Below, one piece after another: positions 29,778 to 38,008 of a stretch of 64,000 nucleotides of DNA. The notes beneath the pieces were generated by a model that was given only the letters and a program-made list of their open reading frames with translations, ran no database searches and was not told where the DNA came from. The stretch is from Sinorhizobium arboris LMG 14919 (GTDB lineage: Bacteria; Pseudomonadota; Alphaproteobacteria; Rhizobiales; Rhizobiaceae), in assembly GCF_000427465.1 (NCBI RefSeq), contig NZ_ATYB01000014.1:1759570-1823569 (forward strand). Reading direction: 5' to 3'. The translations under genes and the position numbers were made by a program. Within the stretch, counting starts at the first letter, position 1, and each line of letters begins with the position of its first letter.

Positions 29778-30265
29778 GCCGCGATGCAGGGGAGAGGCCG
29801 GTATGCGATATCCTGTCGATTGGCGCGGTGCTGTTTGCGGTCATACGAATGTTGCTGGGGTTGCCGTGGAAGACGCTTGTTCCCCGTCCGACATGCCGTG
29901 CCCACGCCATTCGGCGGCATGGCGGTACTGTCGATCCTCGCCTTCCCGGATAACCGCACAGGATCGGAGACTTTGAGCAAAATCACAGGTACAATCACCG
30001 AGTGAAAGCGCGATTACGAATATAACCAGCAGAAGAGATAGATCGGAATCAGTTTATTGGATGTATTTTTCCCATGCATTTAATACTGCTGATTGTATCT
30101 TATGGCAAAAATCGGGCAGACATCGGCACCAGCACTCGGATATTCTGTTGCAGATCAGTCGTTTATAATATTCTTGCCTAAGCCGGCACCTTCTGTGCCA
30201 TGCTGCGCCGCGCTGGAGGCTGAGGTTCGAAACATGTCCGAAACTTCAGGGAAGGAAGCTGGACA
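29778..30265. other. Long AT-richer intergenic region
   Basis: 488 bases. From about 30000 to 30180 the DNA is clearly AT-richer than its surroundings (for example the tract around 30050-30100). It probably contains the promoter of the repeat-protein gene that follows. No RNA gene or supported ORF seen. Confidence 0.45.
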
Positions 30266-30856
30266 ATGCGTAGAACAGGAAAAACTCTCATCGGCTCATT
30301 GCTTGGTCTCGCCTATGTCGTTGCCACGCCATTTGCCTCACTAGCGGCGTTCGATGACGGCCTGCGTCAGAGTACCGCGTTTGCCGGTCATCAAGGCGAT
30401 GTCCTTATCGTTGCCGACTCCGGCAGCGTGCCGGGCGGAGGTCAGGATGGCGGCTCCGGTGGGGGCCAGGATAGCGGCTCCGGTGGCGGCCAGGACAGCG
30501 GCTCCGGTGGCGGCCAGGATAGCGGCTCCGGCGGCGGCCAGGACAGCGGCTCCGGCGGCGGTCAGGATAGCGGCTCCGGTGGCGGCCAGGATAGCGGCTC
30601 CGGCGGCGGCCAGGATAGCGGCTCCGGCGGCGGCCAGGACAGCGGCTCCGGCGGCGGTCAGGATAGCGGCTCCGGCGGCGGTCAGGATAGCGGCTCCGGC
30701 GGCGGTCAGGACAGCGGCTCCGGCGGCGGTCAGGACAGCGGCTCCGGCGGCGGCCAGGACGGCGGCTCCGGCGGCGGCCAGGACGGCGGCTCCGGCGGCA
30801 GCCAGGACAGCGGCTCCGGCGGCGGCGAAACCCCGACCACCACTCAGAGCAACTGA
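30266..30856 (+). CDS. Secreted Gly/Ser/Gln/Asp tandem-repeat protein
   Basis: 196 residues. Ribosome site AAGGAAG, then a signal peptide ending near FASLA. A non-repetitive part of about 30 residues is followed by sixteen 8-residue repeats, consensus QDSGSGGG, and the tail ETPTTTQSN. No catalytic domain. It is built like the protein at 15373 (leader, short unique part, acidic/Gly repeat), but the repeat unit and the unique part differ, so homology is not established. The likely role is a flexible extracellular or surface polymer; function unknown. Confidence 0.72.
   Translation: MRRTGKTLIGSLLGLAYVVATPFASLAAFDDGLRQSTAFAGHQGDVLIVADSGSVPGGGQDGGSGGGQDSGSGGGQDSGSGGGQDSGSGGGQDSGSGGGQDSGSGGGQDSGSGGGQDSGSGGGQDSGSGGGQDSGSGGGQDSGSGGGQDSGSGGGQDSGSGGGQDGGSGGGQDGGSGGSQDSGSGGGETPTTTQSN
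30443..30826 (+). repeat. In-frame 24-base tandem repeat, 16 copies
   Basis: Unit CAGGAYAGCGGCTCCGGYGGCGGY, spaced exactly 24 bases. Copies differ mainly at silent C/T sites and in AGC/GGC (Ser/Gly). The purity implies recent slippage or recombination and predicts length variation among strains. Confidence 0.9.
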
Positions 30857-30905
30857 CGCGCGACAGCGTCAATAATCGATGGCGATTAGCGCCGCACCCT
30901 CCAAA

Positions 30906-30935
30906 GCCGCCGCGCTGTTCCCGCAGCGCGGCGGC
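30906..30935. terminator. Hairpin downstream of the repeat-protein gene
   Basis: Perfect 12-base stem GCCGCCGCGCTG / CAGCGCGGCGGC with loop TTCCCG, between a plus gene and a converging minus gene. No T-run. Confidence 0.5.
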
Positions 30936-30962
30936 TACGCAATCGCGAAGGCCAGCTGAAGC

Positions 30963-31211
30963 TCATTGAAAGCCCGCCTGGCGGAACCACTCCTGGATGC
31001 CGGCCAGAACCTCCGCCTTGGCCCCTTCGAATGTTGGCGCATAACGGAAAGCTGTTTCGCCGGTGCCGTTGCATTGGGAAATCCGCCAGGCCCAATCGCT
31101 CATTGCGTGACGCTTCATGACAAAAGCGACTTCATGTCTGCCAAGCATCGCGCAGAAAGTCCCGTTTTGCAGTGGCAGCCAAGTCAAGCGAATCTCGTCA
31201 ATCGTCACCAT
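30963..31211 (-). CDS. Hypothetical small protein
   Basis: 82 residues from ATG 31211, which has GGAGG six bases upstream. It begins MVTIDEIRLTWLPLQNG and contains WAWRISQCNGTGETAF. No recognised family. Soluble, no leader. Placed among other small lineage-specific genes. Confidence 0.55.
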   Translation of the reverse strand: MVTIDEIRLTWLPLQNGTFCAMLGRHEVAFVMKRHAMSDWAWRISQCNGTGETAFRYAPTFEGAKAEVLAGIQEWFRQAGFQ

Positions 31212-31229
31212 TCCAGCCCTCCAAAGCAC

Positions 31230-31605
31230 GAAAAAGATATAGAATGAGCACCAAAGGCGTGAAACCCCGCCATTTGAGGGGATATACCGCTATGCGGGTG
31301 GCGAAGGAAACGACAACCAACGGTAACCGGGCCGTTCGGCGACGGGCTGCTTGAATGCAACCGCCGCAGGCAGGAGGAGACCATATTTCAGCAAAGGTGC
31401 GGACAAACCGAAATCGCTCAGCTACATTGAGTTGTGCTTTGCCCGGTTCCTCTTTTCTTTCCAGGGAACCCGGGCTGATCCCGAGGAGTTTTCGTACATG
31501 ATCTGAGGAGCGGGAAAACAGCGATCAAGGCCGTTTCGTCCCGCCAGACAGGAACCGAACAGGCCGACGATGCTTGCGATATCGTCGCGATTCAGGAGGA
31601 GAAGT
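31230..31605. other. Intergenic region before the DUF982 gene
   Basis: About 390 bases without a supported gene. A 36-codon frame starting at 31243 lacks a ribosome site. A good AGGAGGAG site precedes the DUF982 start. Confidence 0.35.
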
Positions 31606-31842
31606 ATGCAGGTCTTGTGGAGCCATCCCATCGAGCTTGGAATGACCGGGGGCGACGTGCGCATGGTCAAGGGACCATCCGACGCGCTCGCGTGCCTCGC
31701 GGACCATTGGCCGTACCGCGGCCCCTACTATGTCGCCGCACGCAGCGCATGCCGCGCCGCGATCGACGGGCGCCGCACCTGCGAGGAAGCGCGCAGGCTC
31801 TTTCTTTCCGCTGCCGAGGAGGCGCGCCTTAAGGCGCATTAA
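31606..31842 (+). CDS. DUF982-domain protein
   Basis: 78 residues. ATG 31606 follows AGGAGGAGAAGT. The sequence includes ALACLADHWPYRGPYYVAAR and ACRAAIDGRRTCEEARRLF, the DUF982 pattern that is expanded in Rhizobiales. Function unknown; family members are often small stand-alone genes on rhizobial replicons. Confidence 0.8.
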   Translation: MQVLWSHPIELGMTGGDVRMVKGPSDALACLADHWPYRGPYYVAARSACRAAIDGRRTCEEARRLFLSAAEEARLKAH

Positions 31843-32268
31843 CACGACCCAAGGCAGAGTTGAGCGGAATGCGGGCGGAAACCGCACGCAGTTTTCCTCA
31901 TGCCGCTCCAGTCGAGTTCGCAACGGTGCCGGCCTACGGCGCCGCGGCGGATGTCCGGCGTTACGACGAGTATTGATAATATAATTCTTGTGCGACGCAA
32001 TATTCGCGAGCTCTACTATCCGGCTCCTTGAAAAACAGAATCCTCTCCAATATAAGCTACTACGCATATTTCAGCGAGTACGAGGACGCGGTCTCACCGG
32101 CACGGAGATCCCGTCTCCAAATGGGTCGGAAATCACCGCGAAGCCGCCTGATTTCTGTCGCGAAGCCTTCATCTGCCGGCGTTATATTCTGGTGTGTCTC
32201 AGAAAAACCAATATCGAATGCTTAAGGTCCCATAAAAGAGGGACATAAAAAAATACGGGAGAGCTATC
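31843..32268. other. Gene-poor region
   Basis: 426 bases. AT-richer from about 31970 to 32260. No supported ORF, RNA gene or strong hairpin seen. Confidence 0.35.
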
Positions 32269-32475
32269 ATGAAAGAGAGTCATCTCTATCGTATCGTGGA
32301 AGTCAGCATGAAGCGCGAGAGCGGCCGCAAGGAAATCGGCATCATGACCGTACGCCAGGCCCTTGAGCTTCCCGAAGTGCCGAGCCTCGAATACAGCCAT
32401 CCGGAGCTCAACTCGCGCTCCGACGGGCGCTTCCTTACACGCGACCAGCTTGAGGCCTATGCCCGTTGCGCCTGA
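32269..32475 (+). CDS. Hypothetical small protein
   Basis: 68 residues, preceded by GGGAGAG. Begins MKESHLYRIVEVSMKRESG, charged and soluble. No recognised family. Codon use fits the surroundings, but the short length leaves some doubt. Confidence 0.5.
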   Translation: MKESHLYRIVEVSMKRESGRKEIGIMTVRQALELPEVPSLEYSHPELNSRSDGRFLTRDQLEAYARCA

Positions 32476-32655
32476 GCGCCGCGGCACCAGAATCATTCTC
32501 GGGCACTACCTATTGCAGCAGCCGGTCCGGCTGCTAACGTCCTCTCCAGATTCGCCGCGGCGTCGCCCCAACTTGACGGGGCGGTGCTCGTGCGTCGACA
32601 TCTCCGAACGAACCTCTCGGGCGAGACCGAGACCGAATGATGGAGCCGGACGATC

Positions 32656-33342
32656 ATGCAGACAGCCCTGACACCCCCGCCCCTCGTCCTGCTGCCGATC
32701 TCAGGCAGTTCCGTCGGATTTCCGGTGCGCCGGGTCTACTGTGTCGGCCGCAACTATGCGGCCCATGCGCGCGAGATGGGTCATGACCCGGACCGTGAGC
32801 CGCCCTTCTTCTTTCAGAAGAATGCCGATAATCTGCTGCCGCCGGGCGAGAATTTCCCCTACCCGCCGCGCTCGTCGGAGGTTCATCACGAGGTCGAGCT
32901 GGTCGTCGCCATGCGCAGCGGCGGGACTGACATCCCCGTGGAGGACGCGGCCGACCACATCTTCGGTTATGGCGTCGGCATCGACTTCACGCGCCGGGAC
33001 CTCCAGGCGGAAGCGAAGAAGGCCGGAAAGCCCTGGACGGCGGCCAAGGCGTTCGAGCATTCCGCTCCGGTCTCCGCCATCGTTCCCGTCACTGCGATCG
33101 GCCATCCCGCAAGCGGCAACATATGGCTCAAGGTCAATGGCGAACTGCGCCAGCAGGGCGATCTCGATCAGATGATCTGGACAGTGCCCGAAATCATCGC
33201 CGAGCTCTCCCGCCTTTTCACTCTTGCGCCGGGCGACATCATCATGACCGGAACGCCGTCCGGCGTAGGCCCCGTCACGCGCGGAGACGTCGTCGCCTGC
33301 GGCATCGATGGGATCGGGGCGATCTCCGTCAACGTACGTTGA
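32656..33342 (+). CDS. Fumarylacetoacetate hydrolase-family protein
   Basis: 228 residues. Motifs: YCVGRNYAAHAREMG, FFFQKNADNLLPPG, metal ligands in HHEVELVVAM, GYGVGIDFTRRDLQ and IMTGTPSGVGPV. Small FAH proteins of this size hydrolyse or decarboxylate 2-oxo acids (fumarylpyruvate, oxaloacetate). No aromatic-degradation genes are nearby to choose between them. Confidence 0.9.
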   Translation: MQTALTPPPLVLLPISGSSVGFPVRRVYCVGRNYAAHAREMGHDPDREPPFFFQKNADNLLPPGENFPYPPRSSEVHHEVELVVAMRSGGTDIPVEDAADHIFGYGVGIDFTRRDLQAEAKKAGKPWTAAKAFEHSAPVSAIVPVTAIGHPASGNIWLKVNGELRQQGDLDQMIWTVPEIIAELSRLFTLAPGDIIMTGTPSGVGPVTRGDVVACGIDGIGAISVNVR

Positions 33343-33490
33343 CGGAGGGGCGAAGGTCCCTTCGACGGGATCGTTTCATTGTTTAACGATCCGACGGCTT
33401 GAAACTTCGCACTTCCGGGCAGAAAACCGTTACACGCTTTTCCTCAAAGTGCTCCAAAGAACGCAGTTGCAACTCTGAAAGGACCTTTGC

Positions 33491-34021
33491 ATGCCTCTCT
33501 ACGCTCTAGGGCCGCTCAGACCGCAGACGCCGACCGAAGGCAGCTACTGGGTGGCGCCGGACGCCAACATCATCGGTCAGGTCGAGCTCGGCGAGGACGT
33601 CGGCATCTGGTTCGGCGCGACGCTGCGCGGCGACAACGAGCCGATCCGCATCGGCGCGCGCACGAATATCCAGGAGGCCGTCATCATCCATGTCGACCCC
33701 GGTCTCCCGGTTTCAATTGGCGAAGGCTGCACCATCGGTCACCGGGCGATCATCCACGGCTGCACCATCGGCGACAATTCGCTGGTCGGCATGGGAGCGA
33801 CCATATTGAATGGCGCGAAGATCGGCCGCAACTGTCTCGTCGGCGCCAATGCGCTGGTGACCGAGGGAAAGGAATTTCCCGACAACTCGCTCATCGTCGG
33901 CGCTCCTGCCAAGATGGTGAGGACCCTCGACGACGCCGCAGTCGAAGGATTGAAGCGCTCGGCCGAACACTATGTGAAGAACTGGCAGCGTTACGCCGCC
34001 CAGCTCACGCTGCTGGATTGA
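33491..34021 (+). CDS. Gamma-type carbonic anhydrase family protein
   Basis: 176 residues, left-handed beta-helix of hexapeptide repeats (ANIIGQVELGEDVGIWFGAT). Metal-binding histidines appear in AVIIHVDPG and IGHRAIIHGC. YrdA/PaaY-like. Zinc dependence makes its position next to the zur-znu genes suggestive, though it is on the opposite strand to zur. Confidence 0.9.
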   Translation: MPLYALGPLRPQTPTEGSYWVAPDANIIGQVELGEDVGIWFGATLRGDNEPIRIGARTNIQEAVIIHVDPGLPVSIGEGCTIGHRAIIHGCTIGDNSLVGMGATILNGAKIGRNCLVGANALVTEGKEFPDNSLIVGAPAKMVRTLDDAAVEGLKRSAEHYVKNWQRYAAQLTLLD

Positions 34022-34030
34022 TACACCGCC

Positions 34031-34426
34031 TCACGCACAGCTCTTGCAGTGTCCGCGGATCTCGATCGTCGTCTTCTCCGTCTTGAACTCCTGTGCGCGC
34101 ACGAGCGTGGAGAGCCTGTCCTCGATCACCTCGTCATGAAATTCGGTCACCTGGCCGCAGCCTTCGCAGATGGTGAAGGCCGTGACGCCGTGGTCATGCT
34201 CATGGTCATGCGGACAGGTGCAGGCGACGAAGGCGTTGAGACTCTCGAGCCGATGAACCAACCCGTATTCGAGCAGCTTGTCGAGAGCGCGATAGACCTG
34301 CAACGGCGCGCGAAAGCCGTGGTCGCGCAGCTTGTCGAGAATCGTGTAGGCGCTCATCGGCCCGTCCGAATGGGCAAGCGCCCCCATCACCAGTGACTGG
34401 TTCTTGGTCAGTTGGGGCGTAGCCAT
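34031..34426 (-). CDS. zur: Zinc uptake regulator Zur (Fur family)
   Basis: 131 residues. Structural zinc site CxxC pairs: CEGCGQ and the C-terminal CKSCA; His-rich sensing segment CTCPHDHEHDHG. The winged helix is at MSAYTILDKLRDHG with RALDKLLEYGLV. Zur represses zinc uptake genes when zinc is plentiful. Its ATG overlaps the znuB stop by one base (TGATG), so it is co-transcribed with znuCB. Two Zur-type sites lie in the znuC/znuA promoter region. Confidence 0.93.
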   Translation of the reverse strand: MATPQLTKNQSLVMGALAHSDGPMSAYTILDKLRDHGFRAPLQVYRALDKLLEYGLVHRLESLNAFVACTCPHDHEHDHGVTAFTICEGCGQVTEFHDEVIEDRLSTLVRAQEFKTEKTTIEIRGHCKSCA

Positions 34427-35253
34427 CAGTGATGTCCTCCATGCGACGAATGCGGGGCGCCCTCGATCCGGCGTCCGACCGGCAGCAGACTCAGCACGAA
34501 AAGGGCCAGTGCCGCAACCACGATAGACGGCCCCGAGGGCGTATCCCAGTGGAGCGAGCCGAAAAGACCGCCGGCAACGGCGACCGCGCCGATCAGCGAG
34601 GCGAAGACAGCCATGACTTCGGGCGAGGAGGCGAAGCGGCGGGCGGTTGCCGCCGGTATGATCAGCAGCGAGGTGATCAGCAGGATGCCGACGATCTTCA
34701 TGGCGATCGCTATCACCAGAGCCATCAGCAGCATGAAGAAGAGCCGCGCCCTCTCGGGCCTGAGCCCCTCCGCTTCGGCCAGCTCCGGATTGACCGTCGA
34801 GGCAAGCAATGGCCGCCACAGATAGACGAGCGCGAAGATCACCAGAACGCCGCCGCCCCAGACAATGTCGATATCGGCTCTTGAAACCGCAAGGATGTCG
34901 CCGAACAGGAATCCGACAAGGTCGATCCGGACCCAGGTCATGAACGCGACGATGACGAGACCGATCGACAGTGCCGAGTGCGAGAGAATGCCGAGCAGCG
35001 CGTCCGTCGAAAGCGCGCCGCGCTTCTGCAGGAAGAGAAGCAGCAACGAGACGACGGAGGCGACGACAAAGACGCTCACCATCAGATTCAGGTCCATGAG
35101 CAGCGAGAGCGCCACCCCGAGCAGCGCCGAATGGGCCATCGTATCGCCGAAATAGGCCATGCGCCGCCAGATGACGAAGCAGCCGAGCGGCCCCGCGACC
35201 ATGGCGATGCCGATTCCGGCGACGAGCGCGCGAATGAAGAAATCGTCAAGCAT
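34426..35253 (-). CDS. znuB: Zinc ABC transporter permease
   Basis: 275 residues with seven to eight membrane helices; family features MAYFGDTMAHSALLGVALS and ILLITSLLIIPAATAR. The His-rich C terminus (PHSSHGGHH) may bind metal. ATG at 35253 lies within the end of znuC (8-base overlap). Imports zinc from ZnuA using ATP from ZnuC. Confidence 0.94.
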   Translation of the reverse strand: MLDDFFIRALVAGIGIAMVAGPLGCFVIWRRMAYFGDTMAHSALLGVALSLLMDLNLMVSVFVVASVVSLLLLFLQKRGALSTDALLGILSHSALSIGLVIVAFMTWVRIDLVGFLFGDILAVSRADIDIVWGGGVLVIFALVYLWRPLLASTVNPELAEAEGLRPERARLFFMLLMALVIAIAMKIVGILLITSLLIIPAATARRFASSPEVMAVFASLIGAVAVAGGLFGSLHWDTPSGPSIVVAALALFVLSLLPVGRRIEGAPHSSHGGHH

Positions 35254-36154
35254 CGCGCTTCTCCGCCCCGTCGTAACCCTGGAGCCGCGCGTGATGGCCG
35301 CAGCCGCAGTCCGGATCGTGGTCATGGATGTTGTCGGGCTCGTCATGGTGATGATGGCCGTCGCCCGGGAAGCAGCTTTCGGTGATGCTGCCGTCGGCAT
35401 GCAGCACGCGCCCGTCCGGGAGGTGCGTATGATCGTGGTGATGACTGTACACGGCAAGCGCACCGGCAGCGCGGCGTCCGAAGAGCTTGAGATATTCCGG
35501 ACTCTGGCTCACCACCTGCGGCGTTCCGCGACAGCAGACATGACCATTGAGACAGACGACCGTGTCGGTTTCGGCCATGACGATGTGAAGATCGTGCGAA
35601 ATGAGCAGAATACCGCAGCCGGTGCGGTTGCGGATCTGTTTGATCAGCTCGTAGAGGGCTATCTCCCCGGAAAAATCCACGCCCTGCACCGGCTCGTCCA
35701 GGACCAGCAGGTCGGGCTTTCGGGCGATCGCCCGGGCAAGCAGTGCCCGCTGGAATTCGCCACCCGACAGGTGCTGCACCTCGGCCTTCGCCATGTGCAG
35801 CATGCCCGTCGCTGCGAGCGACTCCTCGATTTCCCGACCCTTGAGCGGACCGGTCAGCGTCATCAGCCGTTCCACAGTCAACGGCAGCGTCCAGTCGACG
35901 GCAAGCTTCTGGGGCACGTAGCCGACCTTCAGCCCGGCAAGCCGCTCGACGTGTCCCTCATCGGGCTTGAGGACGCCGATCGCCGTCTTTGCCGTCGTCG
36001 ATTTTCCCGATCCGTTCGGCCCTATTAAAGTGACGATTTCGCCTCGGCTGATCGAAAAATCGACGCCGCGCACGAGCCATCTGCCATTTCGGCGCACTCC
36101 GGCATTGGCAAGACTGACCAGGGGTATCGTTTCTGGCGATCGGAAGTTCAGCAT
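35246..36154 (-). CDS. znuC: Zinc ABC transporter ATP-binding protein with His-rich tail
   Basis: About 302 residues. Walker A GPNGSGKST, signature LSGGEFQRALLARA, Walker B LLVLDEPVQGVD. A C-terminal extension of about 60 residues is unusually rich in His, Asp and Cys (HHHDHTHLPD, GDGHHHHDEP, HDHDPDCGCGHH). Start MLNFRSPETIPLV at 36154 is chosen over a frame opening at 36181. Divergent from znuA. Confidence 0.94.
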   Translation of the reverse strand: MLNFRSPETIPLVSLANAGVRRNGRWLVRGVDFSISRGEIVTLIGPNGSGKSTTAKTAIGVLKPDEGHVERLAGLKVGYVPQKLAVDWTLPLTVERLMTLTGPLKGREIEESLAATGMLHMAKAEVQHLSGGEFQRALLARAIARKPDLLVLDEPVQGVDFSGEIALYELIKQIRNRTGCGILLISHDLHIVMAETDTVVCLNGHVCCRGTPQVVSQSPEYLKLFGRRAAGALAVYSHHHDHTHLPDGRVLHADGSITESCFPGDGHHHHDEPDNIHDHDPDCGCGHHARLQGYDGAEKRDA

Positions 36155-36195
36155 TAAAAAGTTCCGGCTGATGGTTGCCACTGGCTATCGCACAC

Positions 36196-36230
36196 GTTAT
36201 AGCATAACGCAACGGATGTAATAACATAAC
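36196..36230. promoter_or_regulatory. zur box: Two Zur-type boxes in the divergent znuC/znuA promoter
   Basis: Box 1 GTTATAGCATAAC (36196-36208) and box 2 GTAATAACATAAC (36218-36230), each an inverted repeat GTWAT-N3-ATAAC. They are exactly 22 bases apart, two helical turns, so two Zur dimers could bind the same face. The spacing and location between znuC and znuA fit zinc-dependent repression of both directions. Confidence 0.75.
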
Positions 36231-36283
36231 AACGCCGTTTCAAGCAAATGCCGGCTACAGCAACGGACAATTCGGAGAAAACG

Positions 36284-37294
36284 ATGAAATCGACGACTGC
36301 CCTCCTTTTCGCCTCGACGCTTCTCCTGGCTTCCCCCGCCCTTGCGGAGGCGCCCAATGTGGTCGTCTCGATCAAGCCGGTCCACTCGCTGGTCGCGTCG
36401 ATCATGCAGGGGATCGGCGAGCCCTCGCTCATCGTCGAGGGCGGCGCCTCCCCCCATACCTATACCATGAAGCCTTCGAACGCCGCGGCCCTGCAGGCGG
36501 CGAAGGTCGTGTTCTGGGTCGGCCCCGGCCTCGAGGCTTTCCTGGACAAGCCGCTTGATGCACTCGGCACAGGAGCTCAGGTGGTCGAACTCGGCGAGGC
36601 ACCGGGGCTGGAAAAGCTGAAATTCCGCGAGGGTGGCGCCTTCGAGGGACATGATCACGACGAAGGAGGCCATGGCGAGGAAGCCGGTCATGATGGGCAC
36701 GACGATCACGGCGATGCCCATGCCGGCGATGCGGAGGCCGCCGGGCATGACCACCATGACCATGCCGAAGGCGAATTCGACATGCATATGTGGCTCGACC
36801 CGATGAATGCCAAGGCCATGGCGACAGAGATCGAGAAGACATTGGCGGCAGCCGATCCCGCCAATGCCGCCACCTACAAGGCCAATCTGGAGAAGTTCAA
36901 CGAGCGGATAGGCACTCTCGACAAAAGCCTTGCCGAGACGGTGGCTGCCGTCAAGGACAAGCCTTTCGTCGTCTTTCACGATGCCTATCAGTATTTCGAG
37001 AACCGTTACAAGGTGCGGGTAGCCGGCTCGATCACCGTCAGCCCGGAAGTCCTGCCCGGCGCCGAACGGCTCTCGGAGATCCGCACGAAGATCAAGGAAT
37101 TGGGTGCGACCTGCGTCTTCGCCGAGCCGCAGTTCGAGCCGAAGCTCGTCAGCGTCGTCATCGAAGGCACTCCGGCCAAATCGGGCACGCTCGACCCGGA
37201 AGCCGGCACCCTCGAGGCCGGACCCGACCTCTACTTCCAGATGATGGAAAATATCGGCGCTTCGCTGAAGGAATGCCTTACGTCGGCGAGCTAG
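36284..37294 (+). CDS. znuA: Zinc ABC transporter substrate-binding protein
   Basis: 336 residues from ATG 36284 (GGAGAAAACG upstream). Signal peptide ends near ALAEA. Metal ligands: His in ASPHTY, the C-terminal-lobe His in MHMWLDP and FHDAYQYF. The charged His/Asp loop of about 45 residues (GHDHDEGGHGEE to HDHHDHAEGEF) is the ZnuA zinc-acquisition loop. Captures periplasmic zinc for ZnuBC. Confidence 0.95.
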   Translation: MKSTTALLFASTLLLASPALAEAPNVVVSIKPVHSLVASIMQGIGEPSLIVEGGASPHTYTMKPSNAAALQAAKVVFWVGPGLEAFLDKPLDALGTGAQVVELGEAPGLEKLKFREGGAFEGHDHDEGGHGEEAGHDGHDDHGDAHAGDAEAAGHDHHDHAEGEFDMHMWLDPMNAKAMATEIEKTLAAADPANAATYKANLEKFNERIGTLDKSLAETVAAVKDKPFVVFHDAYQYFENRYKVRVAGSITVSPEVLPGAERLSEIRTKIKELGATCVFAEPQFEPKLVSVVIEGTPAKSGTLDPEAGTLEAGPDLYFQMMENIGASLKECLTSAS

Positions 37295-37350
37295 ACTGAC
37301 ATAGGAAGATGTAACGAGTAGATTGGAATGCGCCTACATTCCTTTGCCCG

Positions 37351-37460
37351 GCATTCCTGTGCTTGTCACAGGAATGCAGCCGGCCCAGGCCCCTGGGCCG
37401 AGAAGGCTCTCCCGCGCCACAGACGCGCGCTACTTGATCCCTGTGGCAAAGCACAGGGAT
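37351..37460. repeat. Composite rhizobial intergenic repeat (three hairpins)
   Basis: Hairpin 1 GCATTCCTGTG-cttgt-CACAGGAATGC (37351-37377); hairpin 2 GGCCCAGG-cccc-TGGGCC (about 37382-37399); hairpin 3 ATCCCTGTG-gcaaag-CACAGGGAT (37437-37460). Hairpins 1 and 3 are diverged copies of the same stem. The CACAGGAAT stem is of a kind I know from many Sinorhizobium intergenic regions. Confidence 0.65.
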
Positions 37461-37499
37461 GAGGTAGAAATCGGAGTCCTTCAAAAGGAACACGTAAGG

Positions 37500-37880
37500 T
37501 CAATAAGCCGATGCAAGGCCGGCGATCACGCCCGTCGCGAGGCTGATCAGCAGAAAGTCGTTGTCGACACGCACCCATTGCTGGCCCCGCGGCGGCGGCC
37601 GCAGCTTGTAGCGGCGGTAGTCGCGGACATAGGCCATGTGGCGCCGCTCGGACGGGCTGAGCCTGTAGCCGCGCGTCCAGCGATGCTTCTTGATGATCAC
37701 GCGCTTTTCGACGTGTTTCTCCACATGCCTGTCAACGCGTTCCTCGACATGGCGATCGACGTGCCTGTGGCGATTGCGATCATGCGCCTGCGCAAGCTCG
37801 AGGGAGCCGGCCGGCTGAGCAAGCGCCATCGGCGTGGCAAGGAACGAGCTGGCGACAAGCGCGATCAGAAGGCATTTCAT
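37500..37880 (-). CDS. RcnB-family periplasmic protein
   Basis: 126 residues. Signal peptide (MKCLLIALVASSFLATPMALA), then a His/Arg-rich segment (RNRHRHVDRHVEERVDRHVE) and the RcnB core RGYRLSPSERRHM...YRRYKLRPPPRGQQWVRVDND with a hydrophobic C terminus. RcnB proteins help control nickel/cobalt export. The His-rich repeat (RHVE/KHVE) is extra. It is near but not in the znu operon. Confidence 0.83.
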   Translation of the reverse strand: MKCLLIALVASSFLATPMALAQPAGSLELAQAHDRNRHRHVDRHVEERVDRHVEKHVEKRVIIKKHRWTRGYRLSPSERRHMAYVRDYRRYKLRPPPRGQQWVRVDNDFLLISLATGVIAGLASAY

Positions 37881-38008
37881 GGAATTTCCCTTTCGTTATT
37901 GCCCCCCGAAGCTAAGCCTCCTTTCCTGAACCGAATATGAAGTACGATATTACAAATATGTAATGATTACCGATGCTTATGAGACCTATCTCATAAGCGT
38001 TCAGCAGT

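Noticed and set aside
30443..30826. Possible CRISPR array
   Set aside because: Units are contiguous 24-base in-frame coding repeats without spacers; the same holds for 15844-16020.
31243..31354. 36-codon frame after the small hypothetical gene
   Set aside because: No ribosome site and Arg-rich, unstructured composition.
37278..37493. 71-codon minus frame after znuA
   Set aside because: It is a translation of the composite hairpin repeat, with no ribosome site.
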